DNA from: DATJIG01 sp050260515
GTDB taxonomy: Bacteria; Pseudomonadota; Alphaproteobacteria; SMXQ01
Direction: 5' to 3'
Assembly (NCBI GenBank): GCA_050260515.1
Contig: JBLNCI010000031.1
Coordinates: 1-64,000, forward strand
DNA: 64,000 nucleotides
Shown in pieces: positions 45,103 through 53,647 of the stretch (the first letter of the stretch is position 1; each line of letters begins with the position of its first letter). Made by a program: the position numbers and the translations under genes. The notes under the pieces are model-generated. The model worked only from the letters and a program-made list of their open reading frames with translations, did not search any database and was not told the DNA's origin.

Positions 45103-45984
45103 ATGAAGATCACACCGCTTGATGCCGGTTTCGGCGCTGAGATCACGAACGTCAATCTGTCCCGGTTCACCAAATCGGACGCGGACGCCATCTACCAGGC
45201 GTTTCTCGACCACCAGGTCCTCGTCATCCGCGATCAGGCGATGACTCCGCTGGAGCAGGTGGCATTCTCCGAGATTTTCGGCGAGCTGGAATGGCAGGAA
45301 AACGCCCAACACGCCCATCCCGATCATGACAAGGTCCTCATCCTTTCGAACGAGCTGAGGCCGGATGGAACTGCGGTTGGCGTCGTCGACGCCGGAGACT
45401 TCTGGCATTCGGATTCGTCGCATCACGAAGCGCCGGTGAAAATCACCATTCTGCAATCCGTGCGCAATCCGTCGCGCGGCGGCGACACCGACTTCTGCAA
45501 CATGTACGCCGCCTATGAGGCACTGCCGGGCGACGTGCGGGAAAAAATCGCCGGGCGCTACGGCGTGCACCATGTGTCGAAGGCCGTGAACCCGCGGGTC
45601 GTCATCTCGCCCAGCCGACCGGGCGCCAAGGACTTCTACGAGAGCCAAGCCAAGAACCGGCCGCGCGTTTTGCAGCCGCTCGTGCGCACCCACGACGAAA
45701 CCGGTCGCCAGGCGCTCTACGTGTCGCCCCGGTTCACGATCGCCATCGACGGCATGGACGACGCCGAGGCGCAACCTCTTCTCGACAGGATTTTCGCCCT
45801 CATCACCGACAAGAAGCGGCCTTTCCATTACCGTCACAAATACCGCGACGGCGACGTCGTCATGTGGGACAACCGATGCCTCGTGCACCGCGCGACCGGC
45901 GGCTATGGCCTTCCCGATATCCGGCGCATGCACCGCACGACGGTGGTGGGCGAGAAGTGCTTCTATCGGCCGGACGCCGCTTGA
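45103..45984 (+). CDS. TauD/TfdA-family Fe(II)/2-oxoglutarate dioxygenase
   Basis: 293 residues. The iron ligands are H102 and D104 in FWHSDSSHH and H262 in WDNRCLVHRATGG; the 2-oxoglutarate Arg lies in the following RRMHRTTVVGEK. The start MKITPLDAGFGAEITNVNLS is the usual TauD N-terminus. Members oxidise taurine, alkyl sulphates, 2,4-D and similar compounds; the substrate here cannot be fixed. The ATG at 45103 is chosen because the family N-terminus starts there, though the frame is open further upstream. No sulfonate ABC transporter is adjacent. It is the first intact gene beyond the presumed island. Confidence 0.9.
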   Translation: MKITPLDAGFGAEITNVNLSRFTKSDADAIYQAFLDHQVLVIRDQAMTPLEQVAFSEIFGELEWQENAQHAHPDHDKVLILSNELRPDGTAVGVVDAGDFWHSDSSHHEAPVKITILQSVRNPSRGGDTDFCNMYAAYEALPGDVREKIAGRYGVHHVSKAVNPRVVISPSRPGAKDFYESQAKNRPRVLQPLVRTHDETGRQALYVSPRFTIAIDGMDDAEAQPLLDRIFALITDKKRPFHYRHKYRDGDVVMWDNRCLVHRATGGYGLPDIRRMHRTTVVGEKCFYRPDAA

Positions 45985-46137
45985 TGGCGTCCACCTCAGC
46001 CGCGCGGACCTGACTGGCGCGTCATGAGACGAGGTCTCTCGGACGCCTGATGGAAACGCGAGGACCGCGTTCACCGCCTCGAATGTCACCGTTCCTGTAT
46101 GGCCCCGCTCTCCTGACAGAGGGGCATCAGGGTACGT

Positions 46138-46317
46138 TCAGCGCGCCACGTGTCTCGCCTCGGCGCTGACGAGCGCGTCCAACAGCATCTCCGACAACCA
46201 CTGCTGATATCGGTCCGGTGTCCAGCCGCCGTCGTGCACCAGCATGCGATAGACGTCGCGACTGGTGTACATCCAGAGGATTCGCCGCGCGTCCTCCAAT
46301 GTGAGGTCTTTGCGCTT
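46138..46317 (-). pseudogene. C-terminal remnant of a TetR-family regulator
   Basis: The last 59 codons of a minus-strand frame read DARRILWMYTSRDVYRMLVHDGGWTPDRYQQWLSEMLLDALV, the ending typical of TetR/AcrR regulators. The expected N-terminal helix-turn-helix (about 120 residues) is missing: upstream the frame runs into low-complexity Ser/Pro/Arg sequence and then meets the opposite-strand gene at 46449. Most likely a truncated regulator left by a deletion or insertion. A tiny independent protein is possible but there is no ribosome-binding site. Confidence 0.6.
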
Positions 46318-46448
46318 CGCTTGAGATCCCCGGCTGTTGTCGCTTCCGCTTCCGCTCCGCTCCGCTGGTCGTGCGTCTCGGTGAGTTGACACTGGCGGCG
46401 CAACTCGCGGCGGGGTGGGATTGGACGTTGGTGCAGGGGAGTTGTGCC

Positions 46449-46652
46449 ATGTCCACACCCGATGATCCGCTCACACTCGATGAATTCGAAGTGCTCTGGC
46501 GCCTGCTCGATGGTCAGCGCGATGTCTCGCCGACCTACAAGCTGCGCCTGATCCTCGCTGGCTACATCGAAGAAACGTCCGACGGCGTCGTGCTCACCGA
46601 CCGCGGCCGACGGCGCAGTGCGCAGCGGACGCCGTTGTTGCGCGCGGACTGA
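46449..46652 (+). CDS. Small hypothetical protein
   Basis: 67 residues: MSTPDDPLTLDEFEVLWRLLDGQ, VSPTYKLRLILAGYIEE, VVLTDRGRRRSAQRTPLLRAD. The pattern (helix, LRLILAGYIEE recognition-like helix, then a beta-wing with DGVVLTDRGRR) looks like a minimal winged-helix fold, but no family is recognised. GGGGAG lies 8 bases before the ATG. It stands between the TetR remnant and the TctC operon. Confidence 0.6.
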   Translation: MSTPDDPLTLDEFEVLWRLLDGQRDVSPTYKLRLILAGYIEETSDGVVLTDRGRRRSAQRTPLLRAD

Positions 46653-46791
46653 TCGCCCGAGGTCCCGCGGTTCCACAGCATCGCGTTAGGGACCGGCAAC
46701 GCTCCGCTGTGGAGATGGCGGCCCGGCCGTGCTATCCAGTGGCCCCGGCGTACACGTACGCACGAATAAGAAATCACAGGGGAGACGGGGT

Positions 46792-47829
46792 ATGGGCGCA
46801 GCCGCGCACATCCGGGCATTCGGTATCGGCGCTTTCGCGGTGGCGGTCGGTCTCGGCCCCGCTGGCGCTTCGCGCGCCGACGACATCGCCGACTTCTACA
46901 AGGGAAAGCAGATGACAATGGTCATCGGCATCCCTCCCGGCGGCGGCTACGACATCTACGCCCGCCTCGTCGCGCGTCACATGACGCGGCACATCCCCGG
47001 CCAACCGACGTTCATCGCCCAGAACATGCCGGGTGGCGGCGAGCTCACTGCCGCGAACTACGTCGTCAACACCGCGACCCAGAACGGGACCGTCGTCGGC
47101 GCGGTGGTGCGGACCGTCCCGTTCCAGCCGCTCTACGGCAACGCCGCCGCGAAGTTCGATCCGCTGACGGTGAACTGGCTCGGCAGCTCGAATCAGGACG
47201 TCGGGCTGTTCGTCGCCTGGCACACCTCGGCGGCTCAGACGGTCGACGATCTGTTCAAGAAGGAAGTCGTGGTCGGCGCCAACCCGGCCGGCTCCGACAC
47301 CGTCACCTACGCCAACATCCTCAAGTACCTGTTCGACGCCAAGCTCAAGATCGTCAGCGGCTATCCGGGCTCGGAGGACATCGCGCTCGCGATGCAGCGC
47401 GGCGAGGTCGAAGCGACGCCGAACTATTCGTGGGCGGGGCTGCAGCGCCACGGCGACTGGCTCGCCGACAAGAAGGTCCGCATCCTCCTGCAGAACGGCC
47501 TCAAGAAGCTCGCCGACTTCCCCGACGTGCCGCTGATCATGGACCTCGCCCGCAACGACGAGGACCGCGCGATCCTGGAACTGATCCTCGGCCAGACCAC
47601 CTTCGGACGTCCGTACTTCATGGGACCGAAGGTGCCGCCGGAGCGCGTCGCCGCGATGCGCGCGGCATTCATGGAGACGATGGCCGATCCCGAGTTCCTC
47701 GCCGAAGCCAAGAAGCAGAAGCTCGAGATCGATCCGATCTCCGGGACGGAGATGCAGACGGTCATCGCCCGCGTCTACAAGACGCCGCGCGACGTCGTCG
47801 AGAAGGCCAACGCGATCCGTTCGCATTGA
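46792..47829 (+). CDS. TctC-family periplasmic substrate-binding protein (copy 1)
   Basis: 345 residues with a signal peptide (IRAFGIGAFAVAVGLGPAGASRA). The body opens DDIADFYKGKQMTMVIGIPPGGGYDIYARLVARHM, the TctC/Bug signature, and continues with PTFIAQNMPGGGELTAANY, the pocket loop WLGSSNQDVGLFVAWHTS and DFPDVPLIMDLA. TctC receptors bind carboxylates for TctAB tripartite transporters or act as sensors. No tctA or tctB is present in the window. First gene of an apparent operon with the next three genes (gaps 28, 38 and 45 bases). Confidence 0.92.
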   Translation: MGAAAHIRAFGIGAFAVAVGLGPAGASRADDIADFYKGKQMTMVIGIPPGGGYDIYARLVARHMTRHIPGQPTFIAQNMPGGGELTAANYVVNTATQNGTVVGAVVRTVPFQPLYGNAAAKFDPLTVNWLGSSNQDVGLFVAWHTSAAQTVDDLFKKEVVVGANPAGSDTVTYANILKYLFDAKLKIVSGYPGSEDIALAMQRGEVEATPNYSWAGLQRHGDWLADKKVRILLQNGLKKLADFPDVPLIMDLARNDEDRAILELILGQTTFGRPYFMGPKVPPERVAAMRAAFMETMADPEFLAEAKKQKLEIDPISGTEMQTVIARVYKTPRDVVEKANAIRSH

Positions 47830-47857
47830 CCGCGCCAGACGATCGGAAGCGGCAATC

Positions 47858-48823
47858 GTGACAGACCATCCTTCGTGGCCGGGGCCCGCGTCGATCCGCT
47901 CGCGACTGATCCTCGAGACGGCGGCGGCGATCACCGCGGCGGACGGCGAGGCGTACCGCGAGGCCGAAGTCCGTCTGCTGCCGCAGCGCGGGACCAAGCG
48001 CCCGCTCGTCATGACGGCCGCGAGCACGGTGGACTGCGTCGAGCGCGTCGTCACCCGCGAGCTCGATCTCTCATTCATCAACCCGTCGTCGGCGCTGACC
48101 GTCGCCTATGTCGGCAAGAGCTCGCAGTTCCCGACCCCGCAGCCGGTGCGCTCGATCGCCGTGCTGCCGTCGCTCGACCAGTGCCTGCTCGCGGTGAAGG
48201 CGTCGACCGGGCTCACCCACATCGAGGATATCGCCCGCGCCAGGCTGCCGCTGCGCGTCTCGGTGCGCGGCAGCAACACGCACTGGCTGCATTGCATGCT
48301 CGAGGACATCTTCCGGGCCTGCGGCTTCTCGGGCGAGGATTTGCGGGCGTGGGGCGGCGAGCTGCGCAAGGAGGGCAAGATCCCAGGGCCCGGCGATCTG
48401 AAGTTCCAGGCGTTCGCGCGCGGCGAGATCGACGGTATCTTCGACGAGGGGCCGGTGCGCTGGGCGACTGCGGCGATCGACGCCGGGATGCGGGTGCTGC
48501 AGCTCCGTGAGGAGACCGTCGCGCGTCTGGAGGCCATCGGCTACCGTCGCGCGTGGCTGGATCGCCGCGAGTATCCCGGGCTGCCCGAGAACGTGCTCAC
48601 GCTCGACTTCAGCGGCTGGCCGCTGTTCGTGCGCGCCGACGCCGACGACACGGCGGTGCGGGCGATCTGCACCGGGCTCGAGGCGCGCACGGCGACCATT
48701 CCCTGGGAAGGTCCGGGCCCGCTGCCGCTCGCGACCATGTGCCGGGGTGGCGAGGGCGCGCCGCTCGACGTGCCGTTGCACGCCGCCGCGGCGCGGTTCT
48801 GGACGGAGCGGGGCTACCTGTAA
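47858..48823 (+). CDS. Solute-binding-fold protein lacking a signal peptide (TAXI/NMT1-like)
   Basis: 321 residues. The start MTDHPSWPGPASIRSRLILE has no hydrophobic leader, so it should be cytoplasmic. The core follows a type II periplasmic-binding-protein pattern: LILETAAAITAADG, TVDCVERVVTRELDLSFINPSSALTVAY (ligand loop), VRSIAVLPSLDQCLLAVKASTGLTHIEDIARARLPLRVSVRGSNTH, and FARGEIDGIFDEGPVRWATAAIDAG. Similar soluble folds occur in enzymes such as dihydroxyphthalate decarboxylase, so an enzymatic role is possible. It lies 28 bases after tctC copy 1. Confidence 0.65.
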   Translation: MTDHPSWPGPASIRSRLILETAAAITAADGEAYREAEVRLLPQRGTKRPLVMTAASTVDCVERVVTRELDLSFINPSSALTVAYVGKSSQFPTPQPVRSIAVLPSLDQCLLAVKASTGLTHIEDIARARLPLRVSVRGSNTHWLHCMLEDIFRACGFSGEDLRAWGGELRKEGKIPGPGDLKFQAFARGEIDGIFDEGPVRWATAAIDAGMRVLQLREETVARLEAIGYRRAWLDRREYPGLPENVLTLDFSGWPLFVRADADDTAVRAICTGLEARTATIPWEGPGPLPLATMCRGGEGAPLDVPLHAAAARFWTERGYL

Positions 48824-48861
48824 GACGCGGTCATTCGGAGACGCGTTTTTTGGAGACGGGC

Positions 48862-49269
48862 ATGATCAAGACCAAGGGCTTTCTGCACATCACCATCGGC
48901 GTCACCGACCTCGATCGCGCCACGGCGTTCTACCGCGACTTCCTCGGCTGCGAGCTCGTGCGTCAGAACCGCTCGAAGACGATGTCGTTCATGAAGACCG
49001 GCGATCAGTTCTTCGTCCTGACACATACCGGCGTGCACACGCCGCCCAATCCGCCGGGCTCGCTCGACATCGACAACACGCTGTTCCACCACGCATTCCT
49101 CGTCTCGCCGGAGGACTACGACCGGGCGCTCGAGCACTTCAAGGCGAACGGCATCGAGTACTTCGACTGCACGCCGCACGGCCACACGACCTTCCCCGGC
49201 GGGCGGCACATGTACATCATGGATCCCGATCGCAACGCGGTGGAGCTCGCGAGCTTCCCCGACAAGTAG
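48862..49269 (+). CDS. VOC-family (glyoxalase/extradiol dioxygenase fold) protein
   Basis: 135 residues with two beta-alpha-beta-beta-beta modules: FLHITIGVTDLDRATAFYRDFLGCELV and LFHHAFLVSPEDYDRALEHF, ending HMYIMDPDRNAVELASFP. Likely metal ligands are the His of LHITI, the first His of FHHAF and the Glu of AVELA. VOC proteins include glyoxalase I, extradiol dioxygenases and epimerases; a single short domain favours a small isomerase/lyase or ring-cleavage type but no substrate can be given. Third gene of the 46792-50154 operon. Confidence 0.87.
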   Translation: MIKTKGFLHITIGVTDLDRATAFYRDFLGCELVRQNRSKTMSFMKTGDQFFVLTHTGVHTPPNPPGSLDIDNTLFHHAFLVSPEDYDRALEHFKANGIEYFDCTPHGHTTFPGGRHMYIMDPDRNAVELASFPDK

Positions 49270-49314
49270 GCGAGCCGCGGCAGGCGCGGCCGAAAAGACA
49301 ACAGGAGGGCGGCA

Positions 49315-50154
49315 ATGGGCGAGAAAGTCGGATTGGTCGGCGTCGGTCTGATGGGCACGGCGTTGCTCACGCGTCTGCACGCGGCGGGCCGCGAGGTCCA
49401 GGCCTACGACATCTCGGCGGAGCGCATGGAGGCGGCGCGCGGCATGGGCGCGCGCACGGCTGCCTCGGCCGCCGAGGCGGCGAAGGGCGTCGGCTTCGTC
49501 CACGTCTTCGTCCGCACCGACGAGGAGCTGATCGACGTCACGACCGGCAAGGGCGCGATCCTGTCCGCGGTTTCCACAGGCACGATGGTGTTTCTCCACA
49601 GCACCGTGATGCCGGAGACCTCGCGGAAGATCGACGCGGCCGCGAAACCGAAGGGGATCCGCATCGTCGACGCGCCGATCACCGCGGTGCCGCGGGTCGT
49701 CGCGGAAGGGAACGCGGTGTTCCTGATCGGCGGTGCCGACGCCGATGCCGCGGTGGCCGTGCCATACCTGCAGCCGCTCGGCAAGGCCGTCTACCACTTC
49801 GGCCCGGTGGGCAGCGGCAACGTCGCCAAGATCGCCAAGAACCTCATCAACGCCAACGAGCGCATCGCGCTGATGGAGGCGGCGGCGCTGGTCGCCGCGG
49901 GCGGCGTCGATGTCGCCAAGTTCCTCGACATGGCGGCCGCGGTCGATCGTGGCTCGACGGTCGGGCGGTGGCAGTCGACGCTGACGGTCGAGGGCAACAA
50001 TCACCCCGTGCCGCGGCCGGCGAGCAACATCTACAACAAGGACGTGGGCCTCGCCGCCGATCTCGCGCGGAAGCTCGGCGTCGCCGCGCCGATGACCCAG
50101 GCCGCCGCCGATACCGCGAAGGCGTGGGTCGCCGGGTGGGAAAAGAAGAAGTAG
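49315..50154 (+). CDS. NAD(P)-dependent beta-hydroxyacid dehydrogenase (3-hydroxyisobutyrate dehydrogenase family)
   Basis: 279 residues. The N-terminal Rossmann domain has VGLVGVGLMGTALLTRL; the substrate loop is IVDAPITAVPRVVAEGNAVFLIGG (family DAPVSGG region), and the catalytic lysine lies in GSGNVAKIAKNLINA. The helical C-terminal domain includes IYNKDVGLAADLARKLGV. It oxidises or reduces a small hydroxyacid with NAD(P). The substrate loop is altered (ITAVPR in place of SGG), so the substrate may differ from the usual. AGGAGGGCG lies upstream of the ATG. Last gene of the TctC operon. Confidence 0.88.
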   Translation: MGEKVGLVGVGLMGTALLTRLHAAGREVQAYDISAERMEAARGMGARTAASAAEAAKGVGFVHVFVRTDEELIDVTTGKGAILSAVSTGTMVFLHSTVMPETSRKIDAAAKPKGIRIVDAPITAVPRVVAEGNAVFLIGGADADAAVAVPYLQPLGKAVYHFGPVGSGNVAKIAKNLINANERIALMEAAALVAAGGVDVAKFLDMAAAVDRGSTVGRWQSTLTVEGNNHPVPRPASNIYNKDVGLAADLARKLGVAAPMTQAAADTAKAWVAGWEKKK

Positions 50155-50179
50155 CCGGACGCCGGCAAGCGAGCGGGAC

Positions 50180-51091
50180 TCAGCGTCGTGCGGACGTCCG
50201 CATGCGCCGGGTGAGGAAGTCGACGAACAGCCGGATGCGCTGCGGCTGCTGCACGTCCTTCTGATAGACGACGTAGAACGTCTTGGCCGGCGCGCGGTGG
50301 CCGCGCAGCACCTCCTCGAGCGAGCCGTCGGCGAGATGATGGGCGACGAGATCGCGGCGCAGCAGCGCGATGCCGAGTCCGCGCAGGGCCGCGTGGCGCA
50401 CGACCGAGGCGCTGTTGGTGCGGAGACTCCCGGATACGCGAACGCTCATCCGGCCGCCCGGCCCCTGGAAGTCCCACGTGAACGAGTCGGCTGTGTGGGC
50501 GGGGTCGAAGCAGTTGTGGTCGGCGAGGTCCGTGGGCGAGCCCGGCCGGCCGGCGCGGGCTATGTAGTCGGGTGCCGCGACCAGCACCTGCGGCACGTCG
50601 AGCAGCCGGCGCGCCATGAGCGACGAATCCCGGATCGTCAGCGTCCGGATCGCGACGTCGTAGCCGCCGTGGATGAGGTCGGTGGGCCGCGGCGCCAGGG
50701 CCCGGTCCATCGACGTGATCTTGAGCGTGATCGCCGGGTGCGCGGCGCAGAAGTCCGCGAACACCGGCGCGAGCAGCGTCTCCGCGAAGCTCCGCGTGCA
50801 GAGGATGTTGATCTCGCCCTGGGCGAGTCGGCGGCTGCCCCGCATGCTCTCCTCGAGCCGCCGAACCTCCGCGAGCAGGGTCACGCAGCGGTCGTAGAAG
50901 GCGGCGCCGCTGTCGGTGAGATTCAGGCGGTGGGTGTTGCGGTTGAGGAGCTTGACCCGCAGCCCGGCCTCGAGGTCCTGGATGCGCTTCGAAACCATCG
51001 CCGACGTGACGCCGAGCGCCTTCGCGGCGGCGGTGAAGCTGCCCGCCTTGACCACGGTCTCGTAGGTCTCCATCAGCTTGAAACGGTCCAT
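50180..51091 (-). CDS. LysR-family transcriptional regulator
   Basis: 303 residues. N-terminal winged helix: MDRFKLMETYETVVKAGSFTAAAKALGVTSAMVSKRIQDLEAGL, followed by the type II binding-protein effector domain with GEINILCTRSFAETLLAPVFADF and YDVAIRTLTIRDSSLMARRLLDV. The HTH resembles the CrgA/DsdC-like LysR branch in wording (AAKALGVT.AMVSKRI). It is divergent from the haem-oxygenase-fold gene with 145 bases between the starts; a TTGA-N7-TCAA dyad lies 33 bases upstream of its start. It probably controls that gene and itself. Confidence 0.93.
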   Translation of the reverse strand: MDRFKLMETYETVVKAGSFTAAAKALGVTSAMVSKRIQDLEAGLRVKLLNRNTHRLNLTDSGAAFYDRCVTLLAEVRRLEESMRGSRRLAQGEINILCTRSFAETLLAPVFADFCAAHPAITLKITSMDRALAPRPTDLIHGGYDVAIRTLTIRDSSLMARRLLDVPQVLVAAPDYIARAGRPGSPTDLADHNCFDPAHTADSFTWDFQGPGGRMSVRVSGSLRTNSASVVRHAALRGLGIALLRRDLVAHHLADGSLEEVLRGHRAPAKTFYVVYQKDVQQPQRIRLFVDFLTRRMRTSARR

Positions 51092-51124
51092 GCTCCTGCC
51101 CGCGTTGTGGCTTTCAAATTATAG

Positions 51125-51139
51125 TTGATACCGTTTCAA
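51125..51139. promoter_or_regulatory. Candidate LysR box between the LysR gene and 51237
   Basis: TTGATACCGTTTCAA is a dyad (TTGA / TCAA) containing T-N11-A, the LysR-type consensus. A second TTTCAA word lies at 51113-51118. Its position between divergent starts fits a regulator site. Confidence 0.5.
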
Positions 51140-51236
51140 GCCAAAAGATATTGGGCGGACGCAGGCGGCCTCCTATCGTTCGGCCGTCCCGCGCCGACCG
51201 GCGCGACTATTCACGACCCAATTCAGGAGCGCCGTC

Positions 51237-52019
51237 ATGGCCCGCACCCCCGAACAATTCAAGCAGGCTCTGCTGGACGTGTGCCAGAAACGCTGGGATC
51301 CGCCGACCTACCTCGAGGAGTTCAACCGCAACAATCTGACCAAGGAAGGCGCCCGTATCTACGCGATCGAGCATTGCGTCTTCGCGGCGAACTTCCCGCG
51401 CTGGCTCGCCAACATCGCCGGCAATTGCCCGCACCTCGAGATCCGCAAGTATCTGATCGAGAACATGTACGTCGAGGAGGTGCGCGATCCCACCGTGATC
51501 ACCGGCCACTACGAGAGCCTGGTCGACTTCGCCGTGGCACTCGGCGCCGACCGTCAGTGGGTCTACGACTACAAGGGCTCGCCGATCACCCGCTGGCGCA
51601 TGGGCTACTGCGAGTGGGCGAGCCGGTCGCGTCCGTGGCTCGAGGGCTTTGCCGCGATCACCGCGAGCGAGGTGTCGCGCGGCAAGGAGATGATCGCCCG
51701 CGTCGGCGATCGCGCCAAGTCGTCGCCCAAGAACTGGACCAAGCTCAACCTCAAGAAGAAGGAGCTTGCGCACTGGGAGTCGGCCGAGGAGGCGGATTCG
51801 CACGAGGGCGGCCATGGCGATATGCCGCTCACGATCCTGATGAAGTACGCGACGACCCAGGCGGATCAGGACGCGGCGATCGAGGCCGCCGACGAGCTGA
51901 TCCAGGTCTATCGCATGTGGGCCGACCAGATCGGCGTCTGGGCGTTCGAGGCGTCGGGCCTCAAAGCGCCGTCGCTCGACGGTCGTAACGCGGGCCCGAA
52001 GCCGAAGGTCGTGGCGTGA
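51237..52019 (+). CDS. Haem-oxygenase-fold metalloenzyme (TenA/PqqC/HDO-like)
   Basis: 260 residues, all helical. Candidate metal ligands fall in YAIEHCVFAANFPRW (E45, H46), KYLIENMYVEEVRDPTVITGHYESL and AEEADSHEGGHGDMPL, the E-H-E-H-(D/E)-H spread of haem-oxygenase-like diiron oxidases and oxygenases such as CADD, UndA and SznF. PqqC- and TenA-like members share the fold without metal, so the class is open. No pqq or thiamine gene is near. It is transcribed divergently from the LysR gene and followed by a hairpin terminator, so it is probably a single-gene unit under LysR control. Confidence 0.72.
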   Translation: MARTPEQFKQALLDVCQKRWDPPTYLEEFNRNNLTKEGARIYAIEHCVFAANFPRWLANIAGNCPHLEIRKYLIENMYVEEVRDPTVITGHYESLVDFAVALGADRQWVYDYKGSPITRWRMGYCEWASRSRPWLEGFAAITASEVSRGKEMIARVGDRAKSSPKNWTKLNLKKKELAHWESAEEADSHEGGHGDMPLTILMKYATTQADQDAAIEAADELIQVYRMWADQIGVWAFEASGLKAPSLDGRNAGPKPKVVA

Positions 52020-52060
52020 ACGTCGCGACGGTGTGACGGCCCGAGAGTGGGCTGCGTCTT

Positions 52061-52086
52061 GAAGGCCTCCCCACCGGGAGGCCTTC
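52061..52086 (+). terminator. Hairpin terminator after the haem-oxygenase-fold gene
   Basis: Perfect 11-bp stem GAAGGCCTCCC / GGGAGGCCTTC (52061-52071 with 52076-52086), loop CACC. The tail TGCGTTTCC has only a short T run. It shares the GCCTCCC...GGGAGGC core with hairpins at 30056 and 44820. Confidence 0.7.
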
Positions 52087-52167
52087 TGCGTTTCCGGGTT
52101 CGCGGCTCCGGCCGCCGTCCATCTGCTACACTTGCGGGAACAAGGCACGGCCGCGGGAGACTTCGCC

Positions 52168-52218
52168 ATGCTCACACAGGAACGCCTGCCGGTCGGATAC
52201 GAACTCAAGGCGTGGTGA
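52168..52218 (+). other. Possible 16-codon leader ORF upstream of the amidase
   Basis: ATG at 52168 with GGGAGA upstream opens MLTQERLPVGYELKAW followed by TGA at 52216-52218, 4 bases before the amidase GTG. The amidase GTG has no ribosome-binding site of its own, so it may be translated by coupling to this short frame. Equally, it may be the remnant of a lost gene. Confidence 0.4.
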
Positions 52219-52222
52219 CGCC

Positions 52223-53602
52223 GTGCCGGTCTACGATCCCCGCTCGCCCGGACTTCTGAGCTTCGCCGACGCGCGCACGAACTTTCTGTCCGGCGCCGAC
52301 ACGCCGCTCGCCTGGTGGGAGCGCTGCGCCGAGCGCATCGCCGCACGCGAACCGATCGTCCAGGCGTTCGCCCGCACGCTGCTGGACTCCGCGTGCGACA
52401 GCGCCGAGGCCGCGACCCGGCGGTATCGCGACGGGCGTCCGCTGTCGCCTGTCGACGGCCTGCCGATCGCGGTCAAGGACATCTTCGAGACCCGCGATGC
52501 GCCGACCACGTGGGGGGTCGATGCGTTCGCGTCGCATCCGCCGTTCCGCGATTCGGCCGTGGTGCGGGCGCTGCGCGCCTCGGGCGCGGCGATCGCCGGA
52601 AAGACGCGCCTGCCGGAACTCGGCTTCGGCGCGCCACCGCCCACCACGAACCCCTGGGATGCGGGCCGCTCGCCCGGCGGTTCCTCGTCGGGATCGGCGG
52701 CCGCCGTCGGCGCCGGCATGCTGCCGGTCGCCATCGGCACGCAGGGCCGCGGCTCGCTCACGCGACCCGCGGGCTACTGCGGCGTCTACGCCTTCAAGCC
52801 GACCCACGGCGCGATCCATCGCGGCGGCGACGGCGGCGGTCAGGAGACCAACACCCACGTCGGCACGCTGGCGGGCTCGCTCGCCGATGCCTGGATTGTC
52901 GCGCGGCAGTTGTCGGAGGAAGCCGGACCCCATCCGGGCTCCTTCGGCCTCGAAGGTCCCGCCGATCTGCCCGACCCGCGCAAGCCCGCGCGCCTGGTGC
53001 GCCTCGAAGGGCCTGGCTGGGCCAAGACCGACGCGGGGCCGCGCGCGGTCTACGAGGCGCTGCTCGAGGGCATCGCGCGCGCCGGGATCGCCGTCGCCGA
53101 CGCGAGCGAGTCGCCCGAGACCAGGGCGCTCGCCGACGATCTCGCCACTGCGTCGGTGGCGCTCGCCGATATCGCCGACTACGAGTCGCGCTGGCCGTTG
53201 GTGATGTATCTGCAACGGGCGCAGGAGCTCGGCATCGAGCTTGTCTCGGCGACGGCGCTGAAGCGGGGCCTCGCCCGCGCCGACATCCCGCGCGCCCGCT
53301 ACCACGACGCGCTCAGATTCCGCGCCGCGTTCCAGGCGAAGCTCGCCGCCTGCCGTCGCGACGGGCTGCTGTTCGTGTCGCCCTCGGCGACCGATGCGGC
53401 GCCCGCCGACCGCTCGTCGACGGGGTCGTCCGTGTACCAGTGGGCGTCGTCGCTGGCGGGGAATCCCGTGGTCAGCCTGCCCTACATGGTCACCGACGGG
53501 CTGCCGTTCGGCCTCCAGGTGCAGGGCTTCCGCGGCGAGGACGCGGCGCTGATCGCCCATTGCCGTTGGCTCGACGAGGGCTTTCGCCGAGGCGTATTCT
53601 AG
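52223..53602 (+). CDS. Amidase-signature family hydrolase
   Basis: 459 residues. The Ser-cisSer-Lys triad is visible: Lys in PIAVKDIFETRDAPTT, cis-Ser and neighbours in SPGGSSSGSAAAVGAGM, and the nucleophile Ser in TQGRGSLTRPAGYCGVYAFKPT. The family hydrolyses amides (indoleacetamide, aryl-amides, nylon oligomers, Glu-tRNA amidation). It is not GatA: no gatB or gatC is adjacent and the sequence is of the catabolic type. The start is GTG at 52223, without a clear ribosome-binding site, possibly coupled to the short upstream frame. The Vgb-like gene follows after 45 bases. Confidence 0.88.
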   Translation: MPVYDPRSPGLLSFADARTNFLSGADTPLAWWERCAERIAAREPIVQAFARTLLDSACDSAEAATRRYRDGRPLSPVDGLPIAVKDIFETRDAPTTWGVDAFASHPPFRDSAVVRALRASGAAIAGKTRLPELGFGAPPPTTNPWDAGRSPGGSSSGSAAAVGAGMLPVAIGTQGRGSLTRPAGYCGVYAFKPTHGAIHRGGDGGGQETNTHVGTLAGSLADAWIVARQLSEEAGPHPGSFGLEGPADLPDPRKPARLVRLEGPGWAKTDAGPRAVYEALLEGIARAGIAVADASESPETRALADDLATASVALADIADYESRWPLVMYLQRAQELGIELVSATALKRGLARADIPRARYHDALRFRAAFQAKLAACRRDGLLFVSPSATDAAPADRSSTGSSVYQWASSLAGNPVVSLPYMVTDGLPFGLQVQGFRGEDAALIAHCRWLDEGFRRGVF

Positions 53603-53647
53603 GCGGCAATCAAACGCCAGCGGCACGAACGCCGTCAGGGAGGCACC

